A stretch of 59,416 nt of DNA from Nevskia sp. (GTDB lineage: Bacteria > Pseudomonadota > Gammaproteobacteria > Nevskiales > Nevskiaceae): positions 1 through 59,416 of the forward strand of contig NZ_JAHFRY010000009.1 in NCBI RefSeq assembly GCF_023266035.1, given 5' to 3'. Numbering within the stretch: the first letter of the stretch is position 1; the number at the start of each line of letters is the position of its first letter. A program made the position numbers and the translations under genes. Under the pieces are notes generated by a model. The model ran no database searches and had not been told where the DNA came from. It saw only the letters and a program-made list of their open reading frames with translations. Shown here in pieces: positions 18,426 to 26,909 of the stretch.

Positions 18426-18474
18426 CCCGGATGCAATCCGGGATTCGCCGCCTACGCCCCGGGTTGCACCCGGG
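18426..18474. repeat. Two REP-like palindromes in tandem
   Basis: CCCGGAT-GCA-ATCCGGG (18426-18442) and CCCGGGT-TGC-ACCCGGG (18458-18474) are each perfect 7-bp inverted repeats with 3-base loops, flanked by GTAG/CTAC-like ends. A third related copy is at 18587-18601. Confidence 0.75.
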
Positions 18475-18498
18475 CTACTTACTGCCAACATCGTCATT

Positions 18499-18567
18499 CC
18501 CGCGCAGGCGGGAATCCAGTTCTGACGCGGCGCGCTACGGCCAAAACTGGATTCCCGCCTGCGCGGG
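18499..18567. repeat. Long inverted repeat pair (23-bp perfect arms)
   Basis: The arms at 18499-18521 and 18545-18567 are perfectly complementary over 23 bp with a 23-base spacer. Each arm is itself palindromic at its CCCGC...GCGGG core. The pattern matches the widespread intergenic palindromes of gammaproteobacteria that may be moved by a REP-associated transposase; no such gene is in the window. Confidence 0.8.
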
Positions 18568-18586
18568 CAGGACGGACTTTTAGCAG

Positions 18587-18601
18587 CCGGGTTGCACCCG
18601 G
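18587..18601. repeat. Third copy of the CCGGGT-TGC-ACCCGG palindrome
   Basis: A 6-bp perfect inverted repeat with a TGC loop, the same unit as at 18458-18474, closing the repeat island 12 bases before the stop of the next minus-strand gene. Confidence 0.65.
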
Positions 18602-18613
18602 GCTAGTCGCTCA

Positions 18614-18964
18614 TTAACCAAGCCATTCAGCCAAGGCATCGTCAGACGCGAAGCCCAAGATTCTGAGCGAATCAGGGGCTAAGCCAAAGGCCAACGAGAA
18701 CACGCCAGCTTCGGGTGCGTACAACAACCAGCTATTTTCGCTGCGAGCCACTGCGAACACTTCCATTCGTTTTAGCTTTTCTGCCACGCCATACGAAAAG
18801 GTTTCTTCGACTATTGAGACTCGCACTGGCTCAACAACCGCATCAATGAGCTTTTGCGATTGTTCAGTCATGTATAGCTCGCGGTTGTCAGCCCACGAGC
18901 ACGGAGTAAGTGATCCTCGAGCAAAGGACTCTCGAATGGCGGCCAGAGCTTGCTCTTTGTTCAT
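18614..18964 (-). CDS. Hypothetical protein, 116 residues, lower GC than neighbours
   Basis: I do not recognise this protein. It is acidic and cytoplasmic, has no signal peptide, and reads as a small alpha/beta domain. The codon choice and base content are noticeably more AT-rich than those of the flanking genes, and it lies beside a cluster of palindromic repeats. Both suggest a late arrival. The start ATG is at 18962-18964. The M48 protease gene upstream stops 12 bases away on the same strand, so they may be co-transcribed. Confidence 0.55.
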   Translation of the reverse strand: MNKEQALAAIRESFARGSLTPCSWADNRELYMTEQSQKLIDAVVEPVRVSIVEETFSYGVAEKLKRMEVFAVARSENSWLLYAPEAGVFSLAFGLAPDSLRILGFASDDALAEWLG

Positions 18965-18976
18965 GACACACGATCA

Positions 18977-19768
18977 TCAACTGCACTTAGGCTTCTTACC
19001 GCTAGCCTGCGCCGACTGATACACCGGCAAATCCTGCGGCAAGCGCGCCGCGATCTGGCGAATGCGGGTGTCGTCGGACGGATGGCTGGAGGCGAATTCC
19101 GGTGGCTTCTGGCCGCCGGCCTGGGCCATGTTCTGCCAGAGCTGCACGGCCTGGCGCGGGTCGAAACCAGCCTTGGCCATGTAGTCGAGGCCGAGCAGAT
19201 CGGCCTCGCTTTCATGGGCACGCGAGAACGGCAGCAGCACGCCGTACTGGGCACCGGCGCCGAGTGCCGACATCAAGGCACCACCACCGGCACCACCGCC
19301 AACGATCAGCTGCGCCACGTTCAGGCCGATGCCGGTGACCTGCTGCTGCGAGACGCGCTCGTTCGAGTGGCCGGCGATCACGTGGGCGACTTCGTGGCCG
19401 ATGACGGCGGCCAGCTGGTCCTGTCCCTTGGCCACCTGCAGCAGCCCGGTGTAGACACCGATCTTGCCGCCGGGCAGCGCGAAGGCGTTGACGTCCTTGG
19501 ACTCGAACACCTTCACTTCCCAGACGCCGCCGACCTCGCGGGTGATCGCATTGGCCACGCAGTTGACGTAGGTGGTGGCCTGGCCATTGGCGGTCACCGG
19601 CGTTTCCTTGGCGGTCTGCGCGAACGCGGTGACGCCCATCTCGTCGAGGTCGGAATCCGAATACAGCTTCAGCTGGTTGCGGCCGAGCGGCGAGGTCGCA
19701 CAGGCAACGACGGCAGTGGCGGTCAACAAGCTCAGCAACAACTTCTGGTGGCTTGGGGGGCGATTCAT
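18977..19768 (-). CDS. M48 family lipoprotein metalloprotease (LoiP/YggG-like)
   Basis: A 263-residue protein with a lipoprotein signal peptide and lipobox TAVVAC (Cys about residue 23). A DVNAFALPGGKIGVYTGLL segment precedes the zinc motif HEVAH (about residue 126), and HESEADLLGLDYM holds the third ligand. This is the LoiP/BepA-like class of envelope proteases that clear misfolded outer-membrane proteins. The C-terminal GKKPKCS tail is unusual. It is the second M48 gene in the window and lacks the membrane helix of the first. Confidence 0.9.
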   Translation of the reverse strand: MNRPPSHQKLLLSLLTATAVVACATSPLGRNQLKLYSDSDLDEMGVTAFAQTAKETPVTANGQATTYVNCVANAITREVGGVWEVKVFESKDVNAFALPGGKIGVYTGLLQVAKGQDQLAAVIGHEVAHVIAGHSNERVSQQQVTGIGLNVAQLIVGGGAGGGALMSALGAGAQYGVLLPFSRAHESEADLLGLDYMAKAGFDPRQAVQLWQNMAQAGGQKPPEFASSHPSDDTRIRQIAARLPQDLPVYQSAQASGKKPKCS

Positions 19769-19842
19769 GATCTTTCGGAGTTCTCGGTTCGGGCCACGCT
19801 ATATTCGGTGCAACCTGTCGCAGTCAGTTTACGAGGTTGCAG

Positions 19843-20340
19843 ATGGCTTTGAGACCGATGCTGCTGCAGATGATTCCGGCTTTCATGGCGCTGCTGATGC
19901 TGGCCGGCCGCGCTGCGGCAGCAGACGAGGCCAAGCTGAAGATCGGCCCCGACCCGGCGCTGTCGCCGGCCGCCGTCGTGCAGCTGCAACTGGCGGCGCT
20001 GGCCAATGTCGACAAGCCGGTGCGCGATGCCGGCTTCGCGATCGTGTTCGCCTTCGCCTCGCCCGGCAACCGCAGCCAGACCGGCCCGCTGGCGCACTTC
20101 GCGGCGCTGATCCGGGAAACCTATCCGGCCATGCTCAACCATCGCGGCTCGACCTTGGCGCCGCTGATCCGCGAAGGCAGGCAGGCGATCCAGGGTGTCG
20201 AGCTGATCGACCGTACCGGCGTCAGCCATCGCTACGTGTTCACGCTCAGCAAGCAGCCCGACGGCCCGTACAAGGACTGCTGGCTGACCGACGGCGTTGT
20301 CCAGGCTCCCGAGGAAGGCGAGCCGGAAATCGCGATCTGA
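19843..20340 (+). CDS. Exported DUF4864 domain protein
   Basis: A 165-residue protein with a signal peptide cleaved after AGRAAAA (about residue 26). The mature part has the DUF4864 pattern: GFAIVFAFASPGNRSQTGPLAHFAALI...YPAM and a final DCWLTDGV. Function unknown. The ATG at 19843 has a GAGG ribosome site 7 bases upstream and is preferred over a TTG two codons earlier. Divergent from the M48 lipoprotein gene with about 74 bp between them. Confidence 0.78.
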   Translation: MALRPMLLQMIPAFMALLMLAGRAAAADEAKLKIGPDPALSPAAVVQLQLAALANVDKPVRDAGFAIVFAFASPGNRSQTGPLAHFAALIRETYPAMLNHRGSTLAPLIREGRQAIQGVELIDRTGVSHRYVFTLSKQPDGPYKDCWLTDGVVQAPEEGEPEIAI

Positions 20341-20356
20341 ATGCGGGCGTCGGCAG

Positions 20357-21157
20357 CTAGCCGCCCATCGCTTTCTTGATGCCCGAACCCATCGCCGTGA
20401 CGCCGCCGAGTGACCAGCCGCCGTCGACCGGCAGCACCACGCCGGTGACATAGCGGGCCAGCGGGCTCGACAGCCACATCGCCGCCTGGGCGATGTCGTC
20501 GGTGCTGCCGAAGCAGCCCATCGGTACGCTATCCCTGACCAGTTCGGTCGCTCGCTCGTTCGGCGCCAGGCGGCGCATGCCTTCGGTGCCTTCGATCGGT
20601 CCCGGCGAGATCGAATTGACCCGCACGCCCAGAGGGCCCCATTCGATCGCGGCAACGCGGGTGACCATGTCGACACCGGCCTTGGCGGCGCAGACGTGCA
20701 TCTGGAATTCCAGCGCGATCCAGGCCTGCGGGGCACTGATGTTGATCACCGAGGCGCCCGGCTTGGTCAGATACGGGAACGCCGCGCGGACCACGTGGAA
20801 GGTGCCGAGCAGATCGATGTCGACCACCGATTTGAAGCCGTTCGGCGAGATGCCCATTGCCGGCGACGGGAAGTTGCCGGCGGCGCCGGAGATCAGCACG
20901 TCGATGTTGCCGAGGCGCAAGCTGGTGTCCTTGAACGCCGCATCGACGGCCGCGTAATCACGCACGTCGGCCGCGAAGCCGATCACTTCGCCACCGTGGG
21001 CTTTCAGCTCGGCGATCGCCGCGTCGACCTTGTCCTGGCTGCGCGACATCACCGCCAGCTTGGCGCCGGCTTTCGCGAAGCCGTGGGCAATGCCGAGATT
21101 GATGCCGCTGGTGCCGCCGGAAACGAATACCGTCTTGCCGCTGTAGTCGTAGCTCAT
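20357..21157 (-). CDS. SDR-family 2,4-dienoyl-CoA reductase-like enzyme
   Basis: A 266-residue classical SDR fold with VSGGTSGINLGIA (TGxxxGxG-like) and NISA. The active-site region HVCAAKAGVDMVTR keeps the Lys but lacks the usual Tyr four residues before it. That, together with VAAIEWGPLGVRVNSISPGP and GTEGMRRL, closely resembles peroxisomal-type 2,4-dienoyl-CoA reductase (DECR2), which also lacks this Tyr. Likely role: NADPH-dependent reduction of dienoyl-CoA during oxidation of unsaturated fatty acids. Start ATG 21155-21157. Confidence 0.75.
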   Translation of the reverse strand: MSYDYSGKTVFVSGGTSGINLGIAHGFAKAGAKLAVMSRSQDKVDAAIAELKAHGGEVIGFAADVRDYAAVDAAFKDTSLRLGNIDVLISGAAGNFPSPAMGISPNGFKSVVDIDLLGTFHVVRAAFPYLTKPGASVINISAPQAWIALEFQMHVCAAKAGVDMVTRVAAIEWGPLGVRVNSISPGPIEGTEGMRRLAPNERATELVRDSVPMGCFGSTDDIAQAAMWLSSPLARYVTGVVLPVDGGWSLGGVTAMGSGIKKAMGG

Positions 21158-21185
21158 GGTGAGGTCCAGGTGGGGAAGATGGGGA

Positions 21186-21974
21186 TCAGGCCGGAGGCGT
21201 CCAGCGCAGCATGTCGAGCAGTTGCTGATGCAGACCGGGCGTCGCGGCGCAGACGCTGGTGGTGTCAAGGCCGAGCGGCTGGCCTTCGAGATCGGTGAAC
21301 ACGCCGCCAGCCTCATGAACGATGACGCTGAGCGCGGCGATGTCGAGAATGTTGACGTCGGACTCGACGATCGCGTCGATCTTGCCGCCGGCCAGCAGAT
21401 GGTAGTGCAGGAAATCGCCGTAGCCGCGAATGCGATGGACCCGTCCGATCAGCTCGCCGAGCCGCGCCCAGGCCGGGCTTTTCGCCAGCCGCGCGAGGTT
21501 GCCGGTGGACAAGGTGGTCTTCGCCAAGGTGTTGGTCGACGACACCTGCAGACGCTGGTTGTCGCACCAGGCGCCCTGGCCTTTCTCGGCAAACATCACT
21601 TCGCCGAGCGCGCCATCCCAGCACGGCGCCGAGGACACGCCGAGCACCAGTTCGCCCTTGTGCATCAGCGCGATCTGGGTCGAGAACATCGGATAGCCAC
21701 GGACGAAGCTCTTGGTGCCGTCGATCGGGTCGATCAGCCACAGATGCTCGTTGTCGCCGACTTCTCTGCCAAGCTCTTCGCCGTAGAAACCGTGATCCGG
21801 AAAGTGGCTTTTGAGCACCGCCTTGATGGTCGCTTCGGCGGCGATATCGACCTCGGTCACCGGGCTCGCATCGGCCTTGTAATCGACGGAGAACTGGCCG
21901 CGATAGGCCATGCGGATCACCGCTGCTGCGGCTTCGGCGGCTTCCAGCGCCGCAGCGAGATAAGGACTGGTCAC
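21186..21974 (-). CDS. Inositol monophosphatase-family phosphatase (HisN-like)
   Basis: A 262-residue protein with all the family metal motifs: GEE (about residue 66), WLIDPIDGTKSFVRG (about 80-94) and the late NILDIAA. The sequence around GFYGEELG and GTKSFVRGYPMFS is typical of bacterial histidinol-phosphatase HisN/myo-inositol phosphatase. HisN and SuhB functions cannot be separated here. The start is GTG at 21972-21974 with a GGAG ribosome site 6 bases upstream. It lies 28 bases upstream of the dienoyl reductase-like gene on the same strand. Confidence 0.82.
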   Translation of the reverse strand: MTSPYLAAALEAAEAAAAVIRMAYRGQFSVDYKADASPVTEVDIAAEATIKAVLKSHFPDHGFYGEELGREVGDNEHLWLIDPIDGTKSFVRGYPMFSTQIALMHKGELVLGVSSAPCWDGALGEVMFAEKGQGAWCDNQRLQVSSTNTLAKTTLSTGNLARLAKSPAWARLGELIGRVHRIRGYGDFLHYHLLAGGKIDAIVESDVNILDIAALSVIVHEAGGVFTDLEGQPLGLDTTSVCAATPGLHQQLLDMLRWTPPA

Positions 21975-22206
21975 ACAACACTCCGGCAGGCCGCAGATAC
22001 GCGGGGCGGCGAATGATAAACCGCCTCCGGCTCCCGGCAGGCGCGGCGGCGCTGGCATCCAACGGCCAGAGATGGCCCAATCGTATGTGTTGGTATCATT
22101 TCGCCGTTCGCAGGCGCCCGGTCCGCTACAGCAACCCGGGCCTGTTCACTCATGCGACGCTGCACCGAACTCCCGTCACTGCACACCAATCACTGGACAC
22201 CGCTTC

Positions 22207-22752
22207 ATGGGCAACAGACTGTCGAAGATCGTCACCCGCACCGGCGACAAGGGCACCACCGGCCTGTCCAGCGGCGAGCGGGTGCCGAAGACCCATCTGC
22301 GCGTGCAGGCGATGGGCGATGTCGATGAGCTCAACTGCTGCGTCGGCCTGATGCTGGTGCAGCCGCTGCCGGACAGCATCCGCACCCCGCTGGCGCGCAC
22401 CCAGCACGAGCTGTTCGATCTCGGCGGCGAGCTGTCGATGCCGGGCTTCGAGCTGGTCAAGGAAAGCTATCTGGCGCGCATCGACAGCGAGCTGGAAACG
22501 CTCAACGAAACGCTGCCGCCGCTGAAGGAGTTCGTGCTGCCGGGTGGCAATCCGGCCGCCGCCGCGGCACATCTGGCGCGGGCCGTGGCCCGCCGTGCCG
22601 AGCGCGCGGTATGGGCGCTGAATGCCGATGAAACGATCAGCCCGCTGGTACCGCAATACCTCAATCGCCTGTCGGACTATCTGTTCGTCTGCTGCCGGGT
22701 CCTGGCCCGCCAGGACGGCGGCCAGGAAGTCAGCTGGAAGCGCAGCGAGTAG
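22207..22752 (+). CDS. Cob(I)yrinic acid a,c-diamide adenosyltransferase, PduO type
   Basis: A 181-residue ATP:cob(I)alamin adenosyltransferase with the PduO N-terminal motif KIVTRTGDKGTTGLSSG (residues about 7-23), GDVDELNCCVG and RRAERAVWAL. It makes adenosylcobalamin from cob(I)alamin and ATP. The family usual length is about 180-190. No B12-dependent enzyme or B12 riboswitch is seen nearby. Confidence 0.92.
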   Translation: MGNRLSKIVTRTGDKGTTGLSSGERVPKTHLRVQAMGDVDELNCCVGLMLVQPLPDSIRTPLARTQHELFDLGGELSMPGFELVKESYLARIDSELETLNETLPPLKEFVLPGGNPAAAAAHLARAVARRAERAVWALNADETISPLVPQYLNRLSDYLFVCCRVLARQDGGQEVSWKRSE

Positions 22753-22771
22753 TTTTTAGCTGCAGACCTGA

Positions 22772-23257
22772 TCAGGGCTTGGCCAGCGGATCCTTGTAGT
22801 CCGCCGGATTGCGGCGCGGCACGCTGTTCGGCGTACCGGGACGGGTCACGCCCCGGGCATCATCGTTCTCGACGGCAGTGTCCAGAAACTGCTGCGAATC
22901 TTCGTTGAGATTGTTCGGGTCTTTCGGCAGATCGCCGTACCACTGCTGCAATTTTTCCAGGCGATCAAGCTTGCGTTCTTCCTCGGTGCCCAGCCCCGGC
23001 AGCCGCTTGGCCTGATTGCGGCGCTTGCGATCGCCCTTGGTCAGTTCGTCGACCTCGCCTTCAACCTTCACTTCCGGCAGTTCGGTGACCGGCGAGGTGT
23101 CGTCCTTGCCTTTCTCGGGCACCGCTTTCGGTGCTCCGGCCAGCCCCTGACCGTCCTTCAGCAGCAATTGGGCGTTGGCGGCAGGCAGCACGGCCATCAG
23201 CGCCGCCGCGAGCAGCGGGGCGAGTACGGCGTGGCGCAGCTTGGCAGGCAGTGACAT
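22772..23257 (-). CDS. Small secreted hypothetical protein, charged
   Basis: A 161-residue protein with a signal peptide (HAVLAPLLAAALMAVLPAANA, ending about residue 31). The mature part is short and highly charged, rich in Lys/Glu/Asp and Pro (KGDRKRRNQAKR, EEERKLDRLEKLQQWY), probably partly disordered with one short coiled coil. I do not recognise a family. The ATG at 23257 follows GGAG by 7 bases; an in-frame ATG 12 bases earlier is less likely. Confidence 0.6.
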   Translation of the reverse strand: MSLPAKLRHAVLAPLLAAALMAVLPAANAQLLLKDGQGLAGAPKAVPEKGKDDTSPVTELPEVKVEGEVDELTKGDRKRRNQAKRLPGLGTEEERKLDRLEKLQQWYGDLPKDPNNLNEDSQQFLDTAVENDDARGVTRPGTPNSVPRRNPADYKDPLAKP

Positions 23258-23317
23258 GAACGGCTCCATCGGAACGGCGAAAAGGGGTCTGGATTGGTCG
23301 AGACTCTAGCGTATGTC

Positions 23318-24877
23318 TCAATGACCACTCGCGGCAGCTTCCGTGCCCGGCCCGGCGCCAGGATTGGCACGCGGCGAACGGATCAACGGCAGTATCAACA
23401 ACACTGAAGCCATCATCATCGATATCAAGGCGAACATGTCGCCGTAAGTCATCACCGCCACCTGCTGCTGCATCTGCCGCATCAGCAGCGACATCGCGCC
23501 GGCTTCGCTGCCGGTGATGGTCTGGCCGGCGGCCAACATCTCGCGCACCGGCGGATGGCTGGCGCGTACCGATTCGCCAAGCATCTGCCAGTGCAGCCAG
23601 CTGCGTTCGTTGATCAGCGTGTTGATCAGCGCCAGACCGAGCGCACCGCCGATGTTGCGCATCACGTTGAACAGGCCGCTGGCGTTCTTGACCTCGGACA
23701 TCGGCAGGGTGCCGAGCGCGAGATTGGTCATCGAGAACATGCACAGCAGGAAGCCGCTGCCGCGGAAGATCTGCGGCACGATGAATTCGACGACGCTCCA
23801 GTCGGCGGTCAGCCGGCTGTTCAACCAGGCGCCGATGCTGACGTTGCAGATGCCGATCGCCAGCATGGTTTTCAAGCTGAGAAATTTCGACAGGCGGCCG
23901 GCGATCGGCGCGGTCAGAAACATCGCCACGCCCTGGGCAATCATCACGTGGCCGATCTGCAGGCTGTTGTAGCCGCGCACCTGGCCCAGGAACAGCGGCG
24001 TCAGATAGATCAGCGTGTACAGGCTGACGCCGACGGCCATCGCCAGCACGGTGCCGAGCGCGAAGTTGCGATCGGCAAAGGCCCGGAGATCAACCACCGG
24101 ATGCTCGGCGGTGAACATGCGATGGAAGAACAGCATGCCGGCCAGCACTGCCAGCACCGCGCAGACAGCTACCGAATCCTCCGAGAACCAGTCATTGCGC
24201 GGGCCTTCATCGAGCGTGTACTCGAAGCAGCCGAGGAACACCGCCATGAACAGCAGGCCGCGCAGATCGATGACCTTCAGCAACTCGGGCTGCGGCTGAT
24301 CGATCTTCACCAGATGCCATACGGCGTAGGCAACCGCGAAGCCCGGCAGCACGTTGATCAGGAACAGCCAGTGCCAGGACGCCGACTCGGTCAGCCAGCC
24401 GCCGACAGTCGGCCCGATCGACGGCGCCAGGGTCGCGATCAGGCCGAACAACACCTGCGGCAGCACGCGCCGTGCGGGCGGAAACATCAGGTACATCGAG
24501 GCCGAGGTGGTCGGGATCATGCCGCCGCCGAGGAAGCCCTGGATGACCCGGAACACGATCATCGATTCCAGGTTCCAGGCCGTCGCACAGGCGATGCTGG
24601 CGAGGGTGAAACCGAGCGCGGAGATGACGAAGTAGACCCGTGTCGACAGCAGCCGCGACAGATAGCCGGACAGCGGAATGGCGATCACCTCGGCGATCAG
24701 ATACGAGGTCTGCACCCACTGGATTTCGTCGGCGCTGGCCGACAGCCCGGCCTGCAGCTGATTGATCGACGAAGCGACGATCTGGATATCCAGAATCGCC
24801 ATGAAGTTGCCGAACAGCATGGCGATGAAGCCGAACCAGGCCAGCCGGTTGCGCGCCCGTTCGTCGGCAGTCGGCAT
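23318..24877 (-). CDS. emrB: DHA2-family MFS multidrug efflux permease (EmrB-like)
   Basis: A 519-residue, 14-helix proton antiporter of the inner membrane. The first helix FMAILDIQIVASS and the motif-C region GFLGGGMIPTTSASMYLMFP with GPTVGGWLTE are EmrB signatures. It lies 37 bases downstream of the matching periplasmic adaptor, forming a tripartite pump with the TolC-type protein encoded on the other side of the regulator. I used ATG 24877; a GTG at 24904 would add 9 residues. Confidence 0.9.
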   Translation of the reverse strand: MPTADERARNRLAWFGFIAMLFGNFMAILDIQIVASSINQLQAGLSASADEIQWVQTSYLIAEVIAIPLSGYLSRLLSTRVYFVISALGFTLASIACATAWNLESMIVFRVIQGFLGGGMIPTTSASMYLMFPPARRVLPQVLFGLIATLAPSIGPTVGGWLTESASWHWLFLINVLPGFAVAYAVWHLVKIDQPQPELLKVIDLRGLLFMAVFLGCFEYTLDEGPRNDWFSEDSVAVCAVLAVLAGMLFFHRMFTAEHPVVDLRAFADRNFALGTVLAMAVGVSLYTLIYLTPLFLGQVRGYNSLQIGHVMIAQGVAMFLTAPIAGRLSKFLSLKTMLAIGICNVSIGAWLNSRLTADWSVVEFIVPQIFRGSGFLLCMFSMTNLALGTLPMSEVKNASGLFNVMRNIGGALGLALINTLINERSWLHWQMLGESVRASHPPVREMLAAGQTITGSEAGAMSLLMRQMQQQVAVMTYGDMFALISMMMASVLLILPLIRSPRANPGAGPGTEAAASGH

Positions 24878-24914
24878 GGCAGCAGTAGGCGATATCGCAG
24901 CCACGTTCGGATGC

Positions 24915-26054
24915 TTAGTGCTTGGCCGCGCCAGCTTCAGCCGCAGCTCGCGTATCGACGCTGGCTTCGACTGACAGCCCCGGCCGCAGCCGGCCGGCGA
25001 GCGCGGTCTTGTCATCAAGCGCGATACGCACCGGCACCCGCTGGACGATCTTGGTGAAGTTGCCGGTCGCGTTCTGCGCCGGCAGCAGCGCCCATTCGGC
25101 ACCCGAGGCCGGCGAGAAGCTGTCGACATGGCCGTGCAGCACGGCGTCCGGAAAGGCGTCGATCGCGATCTCCACCGGCTGGCCGATGCGCATCTGGTTC
25201 AGCTGGGTTTCCTTGAAGTTGGCTTCGACATAGAGCTGGTCGAGCGGCACCAGCGACAGCAGGCGCTGGCCCGGCTGCACGCGCTCGCCAAGCCGCGCCG
25301 ACAGATCGCCAACCGTACCCGCCACCGGCGCCACGATGGACGTGGAGGCGAGATCGATCTCGGCCAGCTTCAGCTGTGCTTCGGACGCCGACAGCGACGC
25401 TTCGAGCCGGGCGCGACTGCTGTCGCTGAGCGTGGTCATCGCCCGTTCGGCGGCCTGCACGCCGGCAGCGGCGCGAGCCACCGAGGCAACGGCGTTCAGA
25501 TGTGCGGCCTCGGCGTTGTCGAGCCGCTGGCGGGTGGCGACACCATCCTTCAGCAGGCTGCGGGCGCGATCGAGTTCACCCCGGGTCTGCACTTCACTGG
25601 CGCGTGCGGCCGCAACCTGGGCACGGGCTTCGGCGATCGCGGCGTCCTGCTGGCCGCGTTGCTGGCCGTTGCCGGCCAGTGCCGCCTGCGCTTCGGCAAC
25701 GGCGGCGCGAGCGCTGTCGACGCGGGCGGCGTAATCACGACGGTCGATCTCCAGCAGCAGATCACCGGCGGCGACGGTCTGGTTGTCGCGCACCTTCAGG
25801 GTGACGATTTCACCGCCGACTCTCGGCGTCAGCACGCTGATGTCGGCGCGCAGGTAAGCGTTGTCGGTCGAGATGAAGAAACGCCCGACCGTCCACCAGC
25901 GCCAGGCAAAGACGGCGGCGGCGATCAGGACGACCAGCAGGATCGCCAGACGCAGGAAACGACGCGGCGTGCTGGCTGCCCTGGTATCGGCAACGGGGCC
26001 GGAAGTGGGCCCTGAAACGGGCCCTGAAACGGGAGGTTCGATCGTGGTGGCCAT
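24915..26054 (-). CDS. emrA: HlyD-family periplasmic adaptor of the efflux pump (EmrA-like)
   Basis: A 379-residue membrane fusion protein. A cytoplasmic tail with a GPVSGPTSGPV repeat is followed by a transmembrane helix at about residues 34-52. The biotinyl-lipoyl half motifs follow (STDNAYLRADISVLTPRVGGEI and IVAPVAGTVGDLSARLGERV). Between them, at about 110-230, is a long Ala-rich coiled-coil hairpin. It bridges EmrB and TolC. Divergent from the TetR gene across a 109-bp intergenic region with a palindromic operator. Confidence 0.92.
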   Translation of the reverse strand: MATTIEPPVSGPVSGPTSGPVADTRAASTPRRFLRLAILLVVLIAAAVFAWRWWTVGRFFISTDNAYLRADISVLTPRVGGEIVTLKVRDNQTVAAGDLLLEIDRRDYAARVDSARAAVAEAQAALAGNGQQRGQQDAAIAEARAQVAAARASEVQTRGELDRARSLLKDGVATRQRLDNAEAAHLNAVASVARAAAGVQAAERAMTTLSDSSRARLEASLSASEAQLKLAEIDLASTSIVAPVAGTVGDLSARLGERVQPGQRLLSLVPLDQLYVEANFKETQLNQMRIGQPVEIAIDAFPDAVLHGHVDSFSPASGAEWALLPAQNATGNFTKIVQRVPVRIALDDKTALAGRLRPGLSVEASVDTRAAAEAGAAKH

Positions 26055-26127
26055 CGTCAGTGCTTCCGGGGTGCTTCCTGCAGAGCGGGTCGTCGAGCTG
26101 CTTGCAGCAGCGGAAACCGGCTGATAG

Positions 26128-26143
26128 TGTAATGAACGTTACA
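26128..26143. promoter_or_regulatory. Palindromic operator between emrA and tetR
   Basis: TGTAATGAACGTTACA: TGTAA and TTACA arms with a 6-base spacer, 73 bp from emrA and 20 bp from the tetR start. Size and position fit autoregulation and repression of the pump by the adjacent TetR protein. Assignment to this regulator is inferred. Confidence 0.65.
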
Positions 26144-26163
26144 TTTCATTTTGTGCCTCCGAC

Positions 26164-26898
26164 GTGGCGAAAGTCAAACCTCCTGCAAAGCCAGAAGTCG
26201 TGAAACCCGCGCCTGCCAAAGCCAGGCGTGCGGCTGCCCGCAAACCATTACCCGTGGCGGCCAGTGCGGAGCCGCAAGCGCTCGGCGCCCGCGGCACGGC
26301 GCGGCGCGATGCCATGCTTGCGGCAGCGCTCGACGTGTTCCTGGAATACGGTTACGAAGGTGCCAGCATCGAGGAAGTGATGCGCCGAGTCGGTGGCTCG
26401 AAGGCCAGCCTGTACCGCTATTTCGGCAGCAAGGAAGGCCTGTTCGGCGACATCATCACCGCGCGCTGCGACGAGTTCATGCGCGGCTTCAAGGTGCCGG
26501 CGCAGGCCGATGACGACATCGAGGCGACGCTCACTGCGCTGGCCGAGTTCTTTGTCACCATGTTTCTCGACCGCAAGCGGCTCGAGCTGTTCCGCATCAT
26601 GATCGCCGAGATGCCGCGCTTCCCGGCACTCGCCCAACGCTTCTACGAATACGGGCCGGCGCGCGGACGCAAGCTGCTCGGCGATTACTTCCGCCGCCAG
26701 CACGAGGCCGGCCGCCTGGTCTGCCCGGACCCGGAATTCACCGCCGTGCAGTTCATCGAGATGGTCAAGGCCAACCCGCAGCACCGCGCGCTGCTCGGCT
26801 TCGAACCCTTCCTGCCCGGCCGCAACGCCGCCCAGCACATTGCCGGTGTCGTCAGCCTGTTCCTGCATGGCTGCGCGCGACGCCCTGATTCCCTTTGA
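26164..26898 (+). CDS. TetR/AcrR family repressor of the efflux module
   Basis: A 244-residue protein. An extended Lys/Ala/Pro-rich N-terminal tail of about 40 residues precedes the TetR helix-turn-helix (residues about 43-95: ALDVFLEYGYEGASIEEVMRRVGGSKASLYRYFGSKEGLF). The C-terminal ligand domain resembles the AefR-like class. It starts at GTG 26164 with no strong ribosome site. The stop overlaps a possible tolC TTG start. It is likely to control emrAB and tolC through the 26128-26143 palindrome. Confidence 0.88.
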   Translation: MAKVKPPAKPEVVKPAPAKARRAAARKPLPVAASAEPQALGARGTARRDAMLAAALDVFLEYGYEGASIEEVMRRVGGSKASLYRYFGSKEGLFGDIITARCDEFMRGFKVPAQADDDIEATLTALAEFFVTMFLDRKRLELFRIMIAEMPRFPALAQRFYEYGPARGRKLLGDYFRRQHEAGRLVCPDPEFTAVQFIEMVKANPQHRALLGFEPFLPGRNAAQHIAGVVSLFLHGCARRPDSL

Positions 26899-26909
26899 AG
26901 ATCCGAAAG

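Noticed and set aside
18499-18567. Possible CRISPR repeat
   Set aside because: Only two arms in inverted, not direct, orientation and no regular spacers; it is an inverted palindromic repeat.
18305-18613. Insertion-sequence remnant
   Set aside because: No transposase fragment and no target-site duplication can be seen; only short palindromic repeats are present.
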